Positions 7,743-17,426 of a stretch of DNA of 64,000 nt are shown piece by piece. The position numbers and the translations under genes were made by a program. Where the stretch lies: the NCBI RefSeq assembly GCF_011762185.1, contig NZ_JAASQJ010000003.1, positions 62,001 through 126,000 of the forward strand, in the 5' to 3' direction. The DNA comes from Dyadobacter arcticus (lineage in GTDB: Bacteria; Bacteroidota; Bacteroidia; Cytophagales; Spirosomataceae). Position 1 is the first letter of the stretch; the number at the start of each line of letters is the position of its first letter. The notes beneath the pieces were generated by a model. That model ran no database searches. It was not told the origin of the DNA and saw only the letters and a program-made list of their open reading frames with translations.

Positions 7743-8914
7743 AAATCATTTGGTTTTTATGGTGGCTGGTCCAATGGGCAATCGGATTTTATCTGATTTT
7801 CCCCATCCTGCTTTTGTTGATCAACCTATTTGTGCCTAAAAAAGGCAAGCGGATCGTTTTGCCTGGAAAGTCGCCTGAGGCCGATTATGCGCTGATCGTA
7901 GCTACTTATGAGCAGGTGCAACAGCTCCCGGATGTGATTGCGTCTATTTTGAAACTTGATTATTCTAATTATCTCATCTACATCGTTGCTGATAACTGCG
8001 ACACGTCTGGCCTTCATTTTTCCGACGAGCGGGTCATTCTCTTAAAGCCGGAGAAGATCCTTGCCAGCAATACCCGGTCGCATTTTTTTGCCATCAAAAA
8101 TTTTAAAAGACAACACGAGCGACTGGCGATTATTGATAGTGACAATCTGGTAGATAGCAGGTTCCTGAATGAGCTGAATGTACTTTTCGATCAAGGATAT
8201 GAGGCGGTTCAGGGTGTTAGAAAAGCAAAAAACCTGGATTCTGTTTATGCGTGTCTGGATGCCGCGAGGGACATTTACTATCATTATTACGATGGTCATA
8301 TGTTGTTTGAAGCCGGGTCGTCCGCCACATTATCCGGTTCGGGGATGGCTTTTACCGTTTCGCTTTACAATGAGGCATTGGGTGGTTCGGATATCACAGG
8401 AGCAGGATTTGACAAAATTCTGCAAAATGCTATAGTGAGCAGGAAAAAACGAATAGCATTTACCGGGCACGCAGTTGTTTATGACGAGAAAACCTCTGAA
8501 TCTGAGCAGCTTGTAAAACAACGTTCGCGATGGATCAATACCTGGTTTAAATACTTCAAATTCGGGTTTTCACTGATTTTTAATGGCGTGCGGAATTTAA
8601 ACTGGAACCAGTTTTTGTTTGGATTTGTGCTATTGAGGCCGCCACTTTTTATTTTTCTGATCGTCTCTGTTTTATTGATGGTTTTAAATCTTTGGATTGC
8701 GCCAATAGTGAGTTTGTTTTGGCTGATAGGGCTCAGCCTTTTTGTAGCCGGATTTATAATTCCGCTTTTCAATGCTTCTACCGACCGCCGGATCATCAAT
8801 TCGCTAACTTCGATACCTGTATTCATGTATTACCAGGTAATTTCTTTGCTTAAAGCGAAAAAGGCGAACAAAATATCAGTCGCGACCAAACACAATTACC
8901 GAAAGGCCCCATAA
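7739..8914 (+). CDS. Processive-type family 2 glycosyltransferase, membrane protein
   Basis: 391 residues: an N-terminal membrane helix, a GT-A fold (ALIVATYEQ, then the metal-binding IIDSDN), and QRSRW fitting the QxxRW signature of processive GT2 enzymes, followed by two to three C-terminal membrane helices. It should extend or synthesise a polysaccharide at the inner membrane. Its start overlaps the Wzc-like gene by 4 bases. Confidence 0.87.
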   Translation: MKIIWFLWWLVQWAIGFYLIFPILLLLINLFVPKKGKRIVLPGKSPEADYALIVATYEQVQQLPDVIASILKLDYSNYLIYIVADNCDTSGLHFSDERVILLKPEKILASNTRSHFFAIKNFKRQHERLAIIDSDNLVDSRFLNELNVLFDQGYEAVQGVRKAKNLDSVYACLDAARDIYYHYYDGHMLFEAGSSATLSGSGMAFTVSLYNEALGGSDITGAGFDKILQNAIVSRKKRIAFTGHAVVYDEKTSESEQLVKQRSRWINTWFKYFKFGFSLIFNGVRNLNWNQFLFGFVLLRPPLFIFLIVSVLLMVLNLWIAPIVSLFWLIGLSLFVAGFIIPLFNASTDRRIINSLTSIPVFMYYQVISLLKAKKANKISVATKHNYRKAP

Positions 8915-8924
8915 AACGCAGTTT

Positions 8925-9068
8925 ATGAAAGTTTTCCCTTCTAAGACAAGCAGGAAAAAGCTGCGGGAGCCCGAGCTTTCCCGCTTGCAGACAATCACGA
9001 GAACCATTGCTCTGATCCTGGCATTCATCAGCGTTTTTGTTTTCTTTTTTAAAATATTGTTTTTCTAG
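8925..9068 (+). CDS. 47-residue membrane protein in the EPS operon
   Basis: ATG at 8925 opens a 47-codon frame ending in TAG at 9068. The product has a basic, charged N-terminal half (KVFPSKTSRKKLREPELSRL) and one C-terminal hydrophobic helix rich in Phe and Ile (about residues 27-47). It fills the gap between a glycosyltransferase (10 bases upstream) and the polymerase (12 bases downstream) exactly as an operon gene would. Its function is unknown; small single-pass proteins often assist membrane complexes. Confidence 0.6.
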   Translation: MKVFPSKTSRKKLREPELSRLQTITRTIALILAFISVFVFFFKILFF

Positions 9069-9080
9069 ATTTCCAAGCGG

Positions 9081-10571
9081 GTGAAATACTCAATATCAGG
9101 CGAAGCACTTCACGACAAAATGCCCACTCCGTTGTTGGACCGGGTGAATGGCCCTGTTGGGATCATTCTATTGTCAATAGTTGCGATCGCCCTGGGAATT
9201 GCGTCCGTTTACGGCGGTTTGGTTTCCGGTTTGCTGATCTTGATCGGCATGGTCGCTATTCCGGCAGTTTATGCGGTGATCGTGTACCCAATGTTTGGGA
9301 TTGTCGTGTTGCTCACGATGGCTTTTTTTCTGTTTTTCATTTCGCGCATGGGCGTGAATTTTCCGCTTGGAACGATGATGGACGGATTGCAGGCAATGCT
9401 GATTTTGGGTTTTTTGATCAAGCAGAAAAGCAGCTGGGATTCAAGTATTTACAGAAATCCGGTATCTGTGATGATATTCGTATGGATCGGGTACAACCTT
9501 TTTCAGGTAATCAATCCCTGGGCCGAGTCGCGGCTTGCCTGGATTTACACCGTGCGTACCGTTGCGATCGTCACGCTTATGTACTTTGTTTTTATCTATC
9601 ATCTGAGATCGGTCAAAGCCATTCGCACGGTGATCATTACGTGGATTATTTTGTGTACATGCGGTGCTATCTATGGTTTCAAACAGGAATACTTTGGATT
9701 TGCTCCTCAGGAATTACAGGATTTGTTGAGCAATCCATTGACAGTAAGCCTATTATTCATCAACGGGAGCTGGCGAAAGTACTCTTTGTTCTCTGACCCG
9801 GTTTCCTTTTCCTACACCATGGTGGGCGGAAGTCTTTTGTGTATTGCCCTTCTATCCGGAAAGACCAGTCTGAAAATGAAGTTCATCCTGGGAATACTGA
9901 CTGTTTCGTTTCTGATGGCAATGCTTTATTCTGGTACACGTGGTGCATATGTGCTGGTACCGGTAGCTCTGATCCTCTTTGCATTGCTAAATTTCAGCAA
10001 AAAAATAATGCTTGTATCCTGCGTCGGTGCGGTATTTATTGCTTTTTTAATCGTAATGCCCACAGGAAATCCAACATTGGCCCGGTTCCAGACGGCCTTC
10101 CGGCCCTCCGACGATCCGTCATTTAATGTCAGAAAATTCAATCAAAAACGTATTCAGCCGTACATTTTGACGCATCCGATTGGTGGGGGACTGGGATCTA
10201 CCGGGGCTTGGGGCGCTCGTTTTGCGCCGCAGCATTTTTTGGCAAGCTTCCCGCCAGACAGTGGTTATATGAGGGTTGCCGTAGAAACAGGCTGGATTGG
10301 GTTGCTGATCTTTTGCATTCTAATATTCAACATTCTGAAAATGGGAATCAATAACTTTTATCGAATCAGAAATCAGGAGCTGAGAACCTATTGCCTTGCC
10401 ATGACTTTGGTAGTATTTGCGTTACATGTTGGTAATTTTCCGCAGGAGGCCATTGTGCAGTTTCCTAACAATATCCTTTTTTATGTAGCAGCAGCTATCT
10501 TGCAAACTGCTTACCTGGTGGATAAGAAAGAAAGTAAAGAATCACTTCCCTCGAACAAAATAGAAGTTTAA
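9081..10571 (+). CDS. O-antigen ligase/polymerase family protein (Wzy/WaaL-like)
   Basis: 496 residues with about 10-12 membrane helices and the family's large periplasmic loop near residues 325-400 (AGGGLGSTGAWG-like stretch, then PPDSGYMRVAVETGWIG). These proteins polymerise or ligate lipid-linked repeat units on the periplasmic side. GTG at 9081 gives the full length; ATG at 9120 (residue 14) is an alternative. It is the last gene of the plus-strand EPS run and its stop overlaps the end of the convergent Hpt gene by 4 bases. Confidence 0.88.
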   Translation: MKYSISGEALHDKMPTPLLDRVNGPVGIILLSIVAIALGIASVYGGLVSGLLILIGMVAIPAVYAVIVYPMFGIVVLLTMAFFLFFISRMGVNFPLGTMMDGLQAMLILGFLIKQKSSWDSSIYRNPVSVMIFVWIGYNLFQVINPWAESRLAWIYTVRTVAIVTLMYFVFIYHLRSVKAIRTVIITWIILCTCGAIYGFKQEYFGFAPQELQDLLSNPLTVSLLFINGSWRKYSLFSDPVSFSYTMVGGSLLCIALLSGKTSLKMKFILGILTVSFLMAMLYSGTRGAYVLVPVALILFALLNFSKKIMLVSCVGAVFIAFLIVMPTGNPTLARFQTAFRPSDDPSFNVRKFNQKRIQPYILTHPIGGGLGSTGAWGARFAPQHFLASFPPDSGYMRVAVETGWIGLLIFCILIFNILKMGINNFYRIRNQELRTYCLAMTLVVFALHVGNFPQEAIVQFPNNILFYVAAAILQTAYLVDKKESKESLPSNKIEV

Positions 10572-10939
10572 AGTCCCTTTAAAATTTGTAACCCTAGTTT
10601 GGATTCATTTTCAAGATCGTAGAGGACGCCTGTCAGGTTCGCAATTGGTTCGTTGCGTTTTAGCGTGGATTCAATTTCCTTATATTTAGTAGAAGTTTTC
10701 AGTAATCCAACTGAAAACAGTGAAGACCGGTATTTGTGTATAGCCTGTTTCAAAACATCATAGTTCGCAGCCTTATTTGCATCGGAAATGTTACCTAATT
10801 GAATCACTGTCTCAGTTTCAAACATATTGATCAATTCGCCTTTCAATTCCGCATCTCCTCCCGTTATCTCGTCAAGATAAGCCAGATCAATCATGGATAG
10901 GTTGTTTTCCGGATTATCACTGGTCTCGTTAATTTCCAT
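10568..10939 (-). CDS. Stand-alone Hpt (histidine phosphotransfer) protein
   Basis: 123 residues, mostly helical. H68 in AIHKYRSSLFSVG fits the Hpt core HxxKxxxxxxxG, with Arg in place of the Lys and Gly at 78. The preceding helices (YLDEITGGDAELKGELINMFETE) are typical of Hpt bundles. It should shuttle phosphate between a hybrid kinase and receivers. It has its own strong predicted promoter and lies tail to tail with the EPS polymerase. It may serve the receiver-only regulator at 3196 or the receiver-phosphatase at 21178. Confidence 0.8.
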   Translation of the reverse strand: MEINETSDNPENNLSMIDLAYLDEITGGDAELKGELINMFETETVIQLGNISDANKAANYDVLKQAIHKYRSSLFSVGLLKTSTKYKEIESTLKRNEPIANLTGVLYDLENESKLGLQILKGL

Positions 10940-10976
10940 GTTCTGCTATAATAGGTTTTGTGTAGGGGTTAAATCG

Positions 10977-11007
10977 CAAAGCTAGTGATTGTAGCTACTT
11001 GAACAAA
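10977..11007 (-). promoter_or_regulatory. Bacteroidota-type promoter for the Hpt gene
   Basis: On the minus strand TTTG (complement of 11004-11007) is followed after 19 bases by TAGCTTTG (complement of 10977-10984), a full match to the TTTG-N19/20-TAnnTTTG consensus of the primary sigma factor of this phylum. The implied transcript start is near 10970, about 30 bases ahead of the Hpt start codon. Confidence 0.7.
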
Positions 11008-11052
11008 ATACTTACGGCCTAAATTTGACAAATGAGAGCGAAATGATTTTGA

Positions 11053-12624
11053 TTATCTGATGGGCTCGAACACAGTATGTTCATAAATTTTGTAAGCCCC
11101 GATTTCCTTTGCAAGGCGGTATTGGCTGTTTTTTATTTTGTCTAAATCCGGAATAATTTTGAAATGAAAAGGCGTGGTAGATTCGATGATGTATTTTGTC
11201 GTTTTAGATAGAATTGCATTCCGAAAATTGGCATAACCTAAAACACCGGATTTTACATTGGATGATTTAAATATGTCCAGTTCTGGGATCAAACAATACT
11301 TAAAAAGAATATTATTTATTCCCCTTCTCCCGTAAGATTCCTCAATAATTGACTCGTCATTTAAATTTGCAAACACATACTCTCCTGGCTTTAAATTAGT
11401 CCTGACATATTCAGCAACACTTGCTGCCAATTGTTCCCGAGTTAGCGTCTGATTATTGTTGTCAAATTCCAGCTTTTTTACCTCCTTATATTGATGAACT
11501 ACATTAAGAACGCATATTCCGGAAAAATATAATGTGAACGCAATAGACGGATAGTAACTGGTTGGCGATTGGGATTGCAATGCTTTTAATTGCCAGGCGA
11601 AAAGCAAAAGTGAAACTGTAAAAAAAGGCGCAAAATAGGCCACATTCGAGCCGCTTTTTAAAACGGTAATCCCTGCAAACGCAAGCATTGCACAAGCGCA
11701 AAAGCACAGAAAACGGGTAATGATATCAGCCTTGAAAATATTCCATCGATAGAATGTGATGAGCAATACGAAAAATGCGGGGATCAGTATTTTGATTTTA
11801 AAACCATTTCCAAACACATAAAAGATAAACCAAGAGGTGTCAATCCCATTGGCAACGCCTCCGATCACATTCAAGAAGAAGACTTGTTTGTAAAGTAAAA
11901 ATAGGATCCCAGCACATAGCGCAAAAGATAAGATAAAACTTAATAAGCTGATTTTCAAACCTTTCCAATCTCCGACAAAAACAAGGAAACTCAATAATAT
12001 GACGGGAATCTGGACGCCGCTTTGCTTAACAAAGATTACCGTGGCTGCAACCACGGAGGCAAGGATCAGATTAACACGGCCGGACGCCCTGTCTTTGAGG
12101 TAGCCCAGAAAAAAGTACACGGAAAGAATGATCATGAAATCCATAAGCGAATCCGGGCGGACTGTAAAACCCTGCCGGAAAACGCACACAAAACAACCTA
12201 ATCCCAATGCTATTGAAAGCGGAATAGATAAATTGAGTTTTCGGAAGGAAATCCGGAAAACAATGAATGCGAGAAGGAGATTAATTATAACATTAGCACC
12301 TCTTCCAATGCGGTAAAGCTGGTAAATATCTGTTTCCGGATCCAGCCCACAAATCCAGGCAACTAATCCGCAGATATAATGATACATTGGGGTGTATTGT
12401 GTAATCGTAAACGGAATATATCCGGGATCGGTGTATATTTTCCCATCAAAAAGCAATCTCTGGATGCTGTAAATGACATTCTGCTCGACCCCACCCAAGT
12501 CGGAATGATGGCTTTTCGCCAGAATTATTCTTAAAATCAGCGTAAAAACGAAGCAGATTGTAATGAGTAACGCTGTAAAAGAATAGATTTTTGTTGTCGA
12601 ATACGGTTTATCAAACAAATTCAT
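11053..12624 (-). CDS. Polytopic membrane glycosyltransferase-like protein (ArnT/GT39-like)
   Basis: About 523 residues with some 10-12 membrane helices and a soluble C-terminal domain. The first loop after helix 1 carries acidic residues (SDLGGVEQNV) at the place where GT-C enzymes hold their catalytic Asp, and there is a TVRPDSLMDF segment in a later loop, as in ArnT/PMT-like proteins. It probably uses a polyprenyl-phosphate sugar in the periplasm. ATG at 12624 is preferred over an upstream TTG at 12630. Linked by position to the EPS genes; the exact family is uncertain. Confidence 0.7.
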   Translation of the reverse strand: MNLFDKPYSTTKIYSFTALLITICFVFTLILRIILAKSHHSDLGGVEQNVIYSIQRLLFDGKIYTDPGYIPFTITQYTPMYHYICGLVAWICGLDPETDIYQLYRIGRGANVIINLLLAFIVFRISFRKLNLSIPLSIALGLGCFVCVFRQGFTVRPDSLMDFMIILSVYFFLGYLKDRASGRVNLILASVVAATVIFVKQSGVQIPVILLSFLVFVGDWKGLKISLLSFILSFALCAGILFLLYKQVFFLNVIGGVANGIDTSWFIFYVFGNGFKIKILIPAFFVLLITFYRWNIFKADIITRFLCFCACAMLAFAGITVLKSGSNVAYFAPFFTVSLLLFAWQLKALQSQSPTSYYPSIAFTLYFSGICVLNVVHQYKEVKKLEFDNNNQTLTREQLAASVAEYVRTNLKPGEYVFANLNDESIIEESYGRRGINNILFKYCLIPELDIFKSSNVKSGVLGYANFRNAILSKTTKYIIESTTPFHFKIIPDLDKIKNSQYRLAKEIGAYKIYEHTVFEPIR

Positions 12625-12963
12625 TGACAAAACTACGGAACGGGGTGGGTTAAGTAATCTGTGGGGATAAATTGGTAGTGCAAGTATTATAAATAATTTA
12701 GTAATTACAACTTATTGGTCATATTTAAAGCTTTTCAAGGTTAGTTTTTTTTTGATGGAACGATGAATCGGTTGTGCATGGGATTAAATGTTAAATATTC
12801 CTTAAAAATGTTTAAGTTCCGATCAAATATCTGACGAAATATAGCGATTTTTAAGCTTTGTTTCCTTGCGGTAATATTGTTGTAAAATGGCCGCCGGTAA
12901 GTGATTTTTATCTGTATAACCGCGATATAAAATTGTAATGTGTGAAGGAATAATGGCTAAAAC
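12625..12963. other. Intergenic region between divergent glycosyltransferase genes
   Basis: About 330 bp, markedly A/T-rich, with AAAGCTTT-like palindromes near 12728 and 12855. It must hold divergent control signals for 12624 (minus) and 12964 (plus), but I could not place a complete -33/-7 pair on either strand, and saw no RNA gene or small coding frame. Confidence 0.55.
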
Positions 12964-13917
12964 ATGCTAAACAAATTACTTAGTTTTATAGTCCTTGTCA
13001 AATACGGACGATTGCCGATTGATATCAGATATTTTTACAGGGATACTTACTATTGTCAGCTAGTACAGCTGAAATATATTTTAAGGGATTACATCTTCAA
13101 GAGAAAATATAAGGACATTGACTTTCAAGGCGAATTTGCTCCTGAATTACAGTTTGTGCTCCCCTTTGCCTACTGGCATTACAAGAATGGAACATTAAAA
13201 AAGACCGAAGGATGTACTTACACCAAAGAAATGTATTTCTTTTCGCCAGCGCATTCGGAGCCTTATGATATCCGGACAGAAGAAGGGAATTATAATTACG
13301 AGATGCCCCGGATTTTATACAGCCAAAATTATGATATGAAAAAATGGCTTCCGGTGCCATTTAAGCAGTATTATCAAAATAGCATTTACAAGTATGACAA
13401 ACCTATACTAATTATTGCCAACCGTTATAATATGGAGTGGGGCGGTCAACCGATCAGTTTTTTTAGTATTGAGATTTTATCATACATTCTGGAAAAGGTG
13501 AAAGGTAGTTACACGGTCATTTACAATCGGCCCCGCCCACACCATATTACAATGGACAACAGTGATATTTATGATCTGAACGAACATAAATGGTTGGAAG
13601 AGTCTTATCCTGAGGTTATTCTGATGGAAAATTTGTTCAAGGAAAATAAAGGGAGTGCCAATAATTTCAACCATCTACAATTAATGGTTTATGCCAATGC
13701 GGACAAGTTTATCTCCATCCACGGTGGTACCGCCACACTCGCCAGTTATTTCGGGGGAATCAATTTAATCCTTTCAAAAAAGGGTCCCGAACATCATTTC
13801 AATTGTTATCATAAACTGTATCCAAAGCTTTCCGGGGCGAAAATCATACACGCAAAAACAGATGACGAAGTTAAAAATTATGTAGATGAGATTTTTGCAA
13901 AGGAGATTGCAGCATGA
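12964..13917 (+). CDS. Uncharacterised protein, probably glycosyltransferase-like
   Basis: 317 residues, no signal peptide, no clear family. The C-terminal half has strand-helix alternation (PILIIANRYNMEWGG; YTVIYNRPRPHH; then FISIHGGTATLASYFGG), which resembles the nucleotide-sugar-binding half of a GT-B or GT61-like enzyme, but no diagnostic motif is complete. Its stop overlaps the next glycosyltransferase by 4 bases, so the two are translationally coupled and likely act in the same EPS step. The function remains unassigned. Confidence 0.7.
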   Translation: MLNKLLSFIVLVKYGRLPIDIRYFYRDTYYCQLVQLKYILRDYIFKRKYKDIDFQGEFAPELQFVLPFAYWHYKNGTLKKTEGCTYTKEMYFFSPAHSEPYDIRTEEGNYNYEMPRILYSQNYDMKKWLPVPFKQYYQNSIYKYDKPILIIANRYNMEWGGQPISFFSIEILSYILEKVKGSYTVIYNRPRPHHITMDNSDIYDLNEHKWLEESYPEVILMENLFKENKGSANNFNHLQLMVYANADKFISIHGGTATLASYFGGINLILSKKGPEHHFNCYHKLYPKLSGAKIIHAKTDDEVKNYVDEIFAKEIAA

Positions 13918-15122
13918 AATTAAGAGGACATCGCATCATCGTTTTTGGCCTGCCCCGGTTTGATTCCAAAATTGAATCGACGAATTATACCATTGCCAAG
14001 ATGCTGGCCAGGGAAAACAAGGTATATTATGTCGAGCATCCGTATACGATCAAGGACTACCTTCGTCTCAGGGATTCACCTGAAAATGGAAGGCGTAAGG
14101 AATACTTTTCGTTACTGAATGATGATGTTTTGGACACGGATGTGACTGATTTCAAAGTAATTATCCCGCCAGTTTTGCTGTCCATTAACTTTTTACCAGA
14201 GGGAGCGATATTCAGGGCAGCCTTGAAATTCAATGAGTTTCTGATCCGCACAAAGCTGAAAAGGATCATTCACCGTCACAAAATCAAGGATTTTATTTTT
14301 ATCAATTCCTTCAACTTCCATTATCCCAATGTTGCCGAGGGGTTGTCGCCGAAACTCACAGCCTACTATTGTGTGGATCCGATCATTGTTCCGTTCGATG
14401 CCCGGCATGGCGTAGTTTCCCAAAATAAATTGCTTAGGAAAAGTAATATTGTTTTTTGCACAAGCCGCCAGTTGTACAATCAAAGTAAGCTTTTAAATTC
14501 TGCCACTTTTTTTGTTCCCAATGCTGCGGATCTCAGCCATAGTCAAAAGGCGCTGGATGAAACTTTGCCAGTAGCTTCTGTTTTAAAGGATATTCCAAAA
14601 CCCGTTATAGGCTATTTCGGTAATATTGAGCGGCGTATGGATTACATTATGCTGCATGAAGTGGTAAAATTAAACCCCGACAAAAGTTTTGTTTTCGTTG
14701 GGCCTCAGGACGGAGGCTATATTCCCGACTGGTTTTACAATACCTCTAATGTATACTCGACGGGTAGCGTGCCTTACAGCGAGATGCCTGCTGTAATTAA
14801 AGGTTTTGATGTTGCTTTGCTGCCATTCAAGCGCGATGAGGTAAGTGCAACGATTTTTCCGCTGAAACTTTTTGAATATCTGGGAGCTGGAAAGCCGCTC
14901 GTGTCCATCAATTTTAATGATGATCTGAAAGAATTTACTGGAGAAACCGTCGCTTATTGTGGTGATCCAATATCATTTTCCAATGCCATTGCCGACGCGT
15001 TGCTGAATGATACCGAAGAAAAAAAGCAGCAGCGGATCCAGGTTGCAGCCGATAATACCTGGGAAAAGCGTGTAGAGCAGATTTCAGATTTGCTCGCCAA
15101 TGCCGTTGCTGCTAAACGTTAG
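13914..15122 (+). CDS. Glycosyltransferase, GT4-like (GT-B fold)
   Basis: 402 residues. Two Rossmann-like halves: an N-terminal acceptor domain (IIVFGLPRFDSK) and a C-terminal donor domain with IGYFGNIERRMD and the GT4 signature FPLKLFEYLGAGKPLV, in which a Glu contacts the donor sugar. It should transfer a sugar from a nucleotide donor onto the growing lipid-linked repeat in the cytoplasm. Coupled to the preceding unknown gene by an ATGA overlap. Confidence 0.87.
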   Translation: MKLRGHRIIVFGLPRFDSKIESTNYTIAKMLARENKVYYVEHPYTIKDYLRLRDSPENGRRKEYFSLLNDDVLDTDVTDFKVIIPPVLLSINFLPEGAIFRAALKFNEFLIRTKLKRIIHRHKIKDFIFINSFNFHYPNVAEGLSPKLTAYYCVDPIIVPFDARHGVVSQNKLLRKSNIVFCTSRQLYNQSKLLNSATFFVPNAADLSHSQKALDETLPVASVLKDIPKPVIGYFGNIERRMDYIMLHEVVKLNPDKSFVFVGPQDGGYIPDWFYNTSNVYSTGSVPYSEMPAVIKGFDVALLPFKRDEVSATIFPLKLFEYLGAGKPLVSINFNDDLKEFTGETVAYCGDPISFSNAIADALLNDTEEKKQQRIQVAADNTWEKRVEQISDLLANAVAAKR

Positions 15123-15136
15123 TTTTTGCTTTCTAC

Positions 15137-15988
15137 CTACAATTTTTCAATCTCTTTTGGCGCTTTGGAATGCAGGTTGAACAGTAAGCCTTTGAATTCC
15201 TTTACAACCCGTTTCGTGAAAAGGCTGACAAAACTTCCGTCCCTTTTCAAAGTTCTTGCGCCAGTCCAGGCGCGGGCTTTGTTATTTTTAACTTGTTTTA
15301 TTTTACCATAACTCATTAAAGCATAAGCCATTCGCCCGTCCTCACCTCGGACATTCTTCATCACAAAGCCTATTTTCAGACTCAAATCTTTTAAAAATCC
15401 CATACTGATCCCATACGTATTGAGATAGGGGCGGTTCAGGTGGCGGTATTCAGCGACAATATCTTTGGCTTTTTCCAAAAGCGCGAGCTGCCAGCGTGAA
15501 TATCCTTCCTCGCTGATGAACGAATATCTGCCATAAACGCAAACGACCTCGGGTTGCGTGAGCACCTTCATCATTTCTTCCAGCCAGCAATTGGGATAAA
15601 AGCAATCGGCATCGGCCAGCAAAATGTATTTTCCCCTTGCATTTTCCAAACCAAGCTGACGCGCAGGCCCCGGTCCCTGAATGGACTGAAAAACCGTCCT
15701 CACATGCAATGCGTCAATGGTTTGCTGGGTTTTGTCAGTGGAATTATTGTTGACAACCAAGATTTCAAAAGGCCTTGAAGTGGCCATATCCGACAAAGTG
15801 GCCACGCATCGCAGCAGATTCACTTCTTCATTCCAAGCCGCAATCATAATGGTAACCAGCGGATCGGACGTTTTTTTTGCGTCCAGCCTTGCATTAATTT
15901 CACTAAAAACACGCTCCGGAACTTGATCAAAGGAGTTAAAAGGGTAATTGTATTGACCTAGCCAGTCCGGGTTTTGAAAGAATGACAT
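15137..15988 (-). CDS. Family 2 glycosyltransferase
   Basis: 283 residues, GT-A fold: VTIMIAAWNEE at the donor-binding strand, VVNNNSTDKTQ, and the metal-binding LLADADCF. No membrane helix apart from a weak C-terminal segment. It is the last gene of the long minus-strand run that begins at 22880, 40 bases after the flippase, and converges on the GT4-like gene with a 14-base gap. Confidence 0.87.
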   Translation of the reverse strand: MSFFQNPDWLGQYNYPFNSFDQVPERVFSEINARLDAKKTSDPLVTIMIAAWNEEVNLLRCVATLSDMATSRPFEILVVNNNSTDKTQQTIDALHVRTVFQSIQGPGPARQLGLENARGKYILLADADCFYPNCWLEEMMKVLTQPEVVCVYGRYSFISEEGYSRWQLALLEKAKDIVAEYRHLNRPYLNTYGISMGFLKDLSLKIGFVMKNVRGEDGRMAYALMSYGKIKQVKNNKARAWTGARTLKRDGSFVSLFTKRVVKEFKGLLFNLHSKAPKEIEKL

Positions 15989-16028
15989 TGGAAATTTGTC
16001 TTAAACAGTGAGCAATTGAGGTAAACGT

Positions 16029-17372
16029 CTAGGTAAGACGCGGTTTGATATACTTCATAAAGAATTCGGGATAGAACCGATAGGCATAGATAAAGGTGTT
16101 GAGTGTGTTGACTTTCAGGATGCGGTTCAAAATTGTTTGGGCAATGGTAAAGCTGACAATGTTGGAAATCAATGTTGCATAAGCGGCGCCCATGACGCCA
16201 ATCCTGCTGATTAGTATGTAGTTAAGACCAAGGTTAATTACGGCATTGAGCATAACCAGCATGAAATTGATCTTTGGCCTGCCAATGGAATCCAGAATGG
16301 TACCGCATTGCCTGCCAAATGGAATCAACAGGCAGTATAACACGGTGACTTTCAGGATCGGAACGGTTTCTTCGTATTTATCCCCAGCTATAAAACTGAC
16401 CACAAAATCGGGAAACAGGAAGAGGAAAAGCAATGCGGGTATCAGGACGGCGAGGATGGTACCGACCGATTTTTCATAAAGATACTTAATGGCTGCCTCC
16501 CCATCCGTGGCGAGCCTTCTGGCGCTTTGAGGAAAAACGATCACCGCAATGGCATTGGTCGGGATGTCAACCAGGTTCATAATTCTGACAGCAATGTTGA
16601 ATGCGCCGGAAGCGGCCGGGGAAAGCAGCGAACCCAGCATCATCTGATCAATGGTACTGGAAAGGATGGATCCGATGGATGTTCCAAATGCATACTTACC
16701 ATAGTTCAAAAGCTTTTTGACCCATTCTGTGGTGACTTGAAATGCAAAGTTGAGCAGGTCTTTTACAAAAAAGTATTCAACCATTATGCTTAATAATAAG
16801 GCAAGGGCTTGAATATAAACCAGTTCAATCAAATTGATTTTTATCTTGAAAAAGAAACAAATCACCAGGTAAATGAAGAATACACCCTGCTTGACAAAGT
16901 TCGTAACGAAGATTCCATTAAATCGGAAATTAGCCTGCTCCATCCAATGAAATTGGGAAAGAATGCCCGAAAACAGGTAAACGACGCTGTACAGCATGAA
17001 CAATGGCACAATTTCCTCGGACTTCCAGATCTGTCCCAGATAATGGGCAATCACAAGGTTAATCAGAATACATAATAAGGTGAGGCCGCCGCACAGCGCG
17101 AAAGAGGCAGACAGGATTTTGTTATGTTCGCTTGATTCTGAGAATGATAGATATTTGATCAATGCGTTCTGTATCAGGCCGCTACGTACCATTTCGAAAA
17201 TGGTGGTGGTGGCTACGAAAAGCGTCCACACACCAAATGAATGTTTATCCAGCATGCGGACCATCAGGTAAAACCCACCAAAGCCGAATAGGACGCTGGT
17301 GAAATTTTGCATTACATTGATAATCCCTGATTTCAACCAATACTGATCATTACTTGATTTTTCACTTGCCAT
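16029..17372 (-). CDS. Polysaccharide flippase, Wzx/MATE-like
   Basis: 447 residues with about 12-14 membrane helices arranged as in the polysaccharide transport (PST) family of the MOP superfamily; the loop NIAVRIMNLVDIPTNAIAV is typical. It should flip the undecaprenyl-linked repeat unit to the periplasm, which together with the Wzy-like polymerase and Wzc-like protein points to a Wzx/Wzy-type pathway. Confidence 0.86.
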   Translation of the reverse strand: MASEKSSNDQYWLKSGIINVMQNFTSVLFGFGGFYLMVRMLDKHSFGVWTLFVATTTIFEMVRSGLIQNALIKYLSFSESSEHNKILSASFALCGGLTLLCILINLVIAHYLGQIWKSEEIVPLFMLYSVVYLFSGILSQFHWMEQANFRFNGIFVTNFVKQGVFFIYLVICFFFKIKINLIELVYIQALALLLSIMVEYFFVKDLLNFAFQVTTEWVKKLLNYGKYAFGTSIGSILSSTIDQMMLGSLLSPAASGAFNIAVRIMNLVDIPTNAIAVIVFPQSARRLATDGEAAIKYLYEKSVGTILAVLIPALLFLFLFPDFVVSFIAGDKYEETVPILKVTVLYCLLIPFGRQCGTILDSIGRPKINFMLVMLNAVINLGLNYILISRIGVMGAAYATLISNIVSFTIAQTILNRILKVNTLNTFIYAYRFYPEFFMKYIKPRLT

Positions 17373-17426
17373 AGAGCAGGGCCTGGAATTGAATGCGAAC
17401 TTGATAGGTCATAGAAACGGGTCAGA

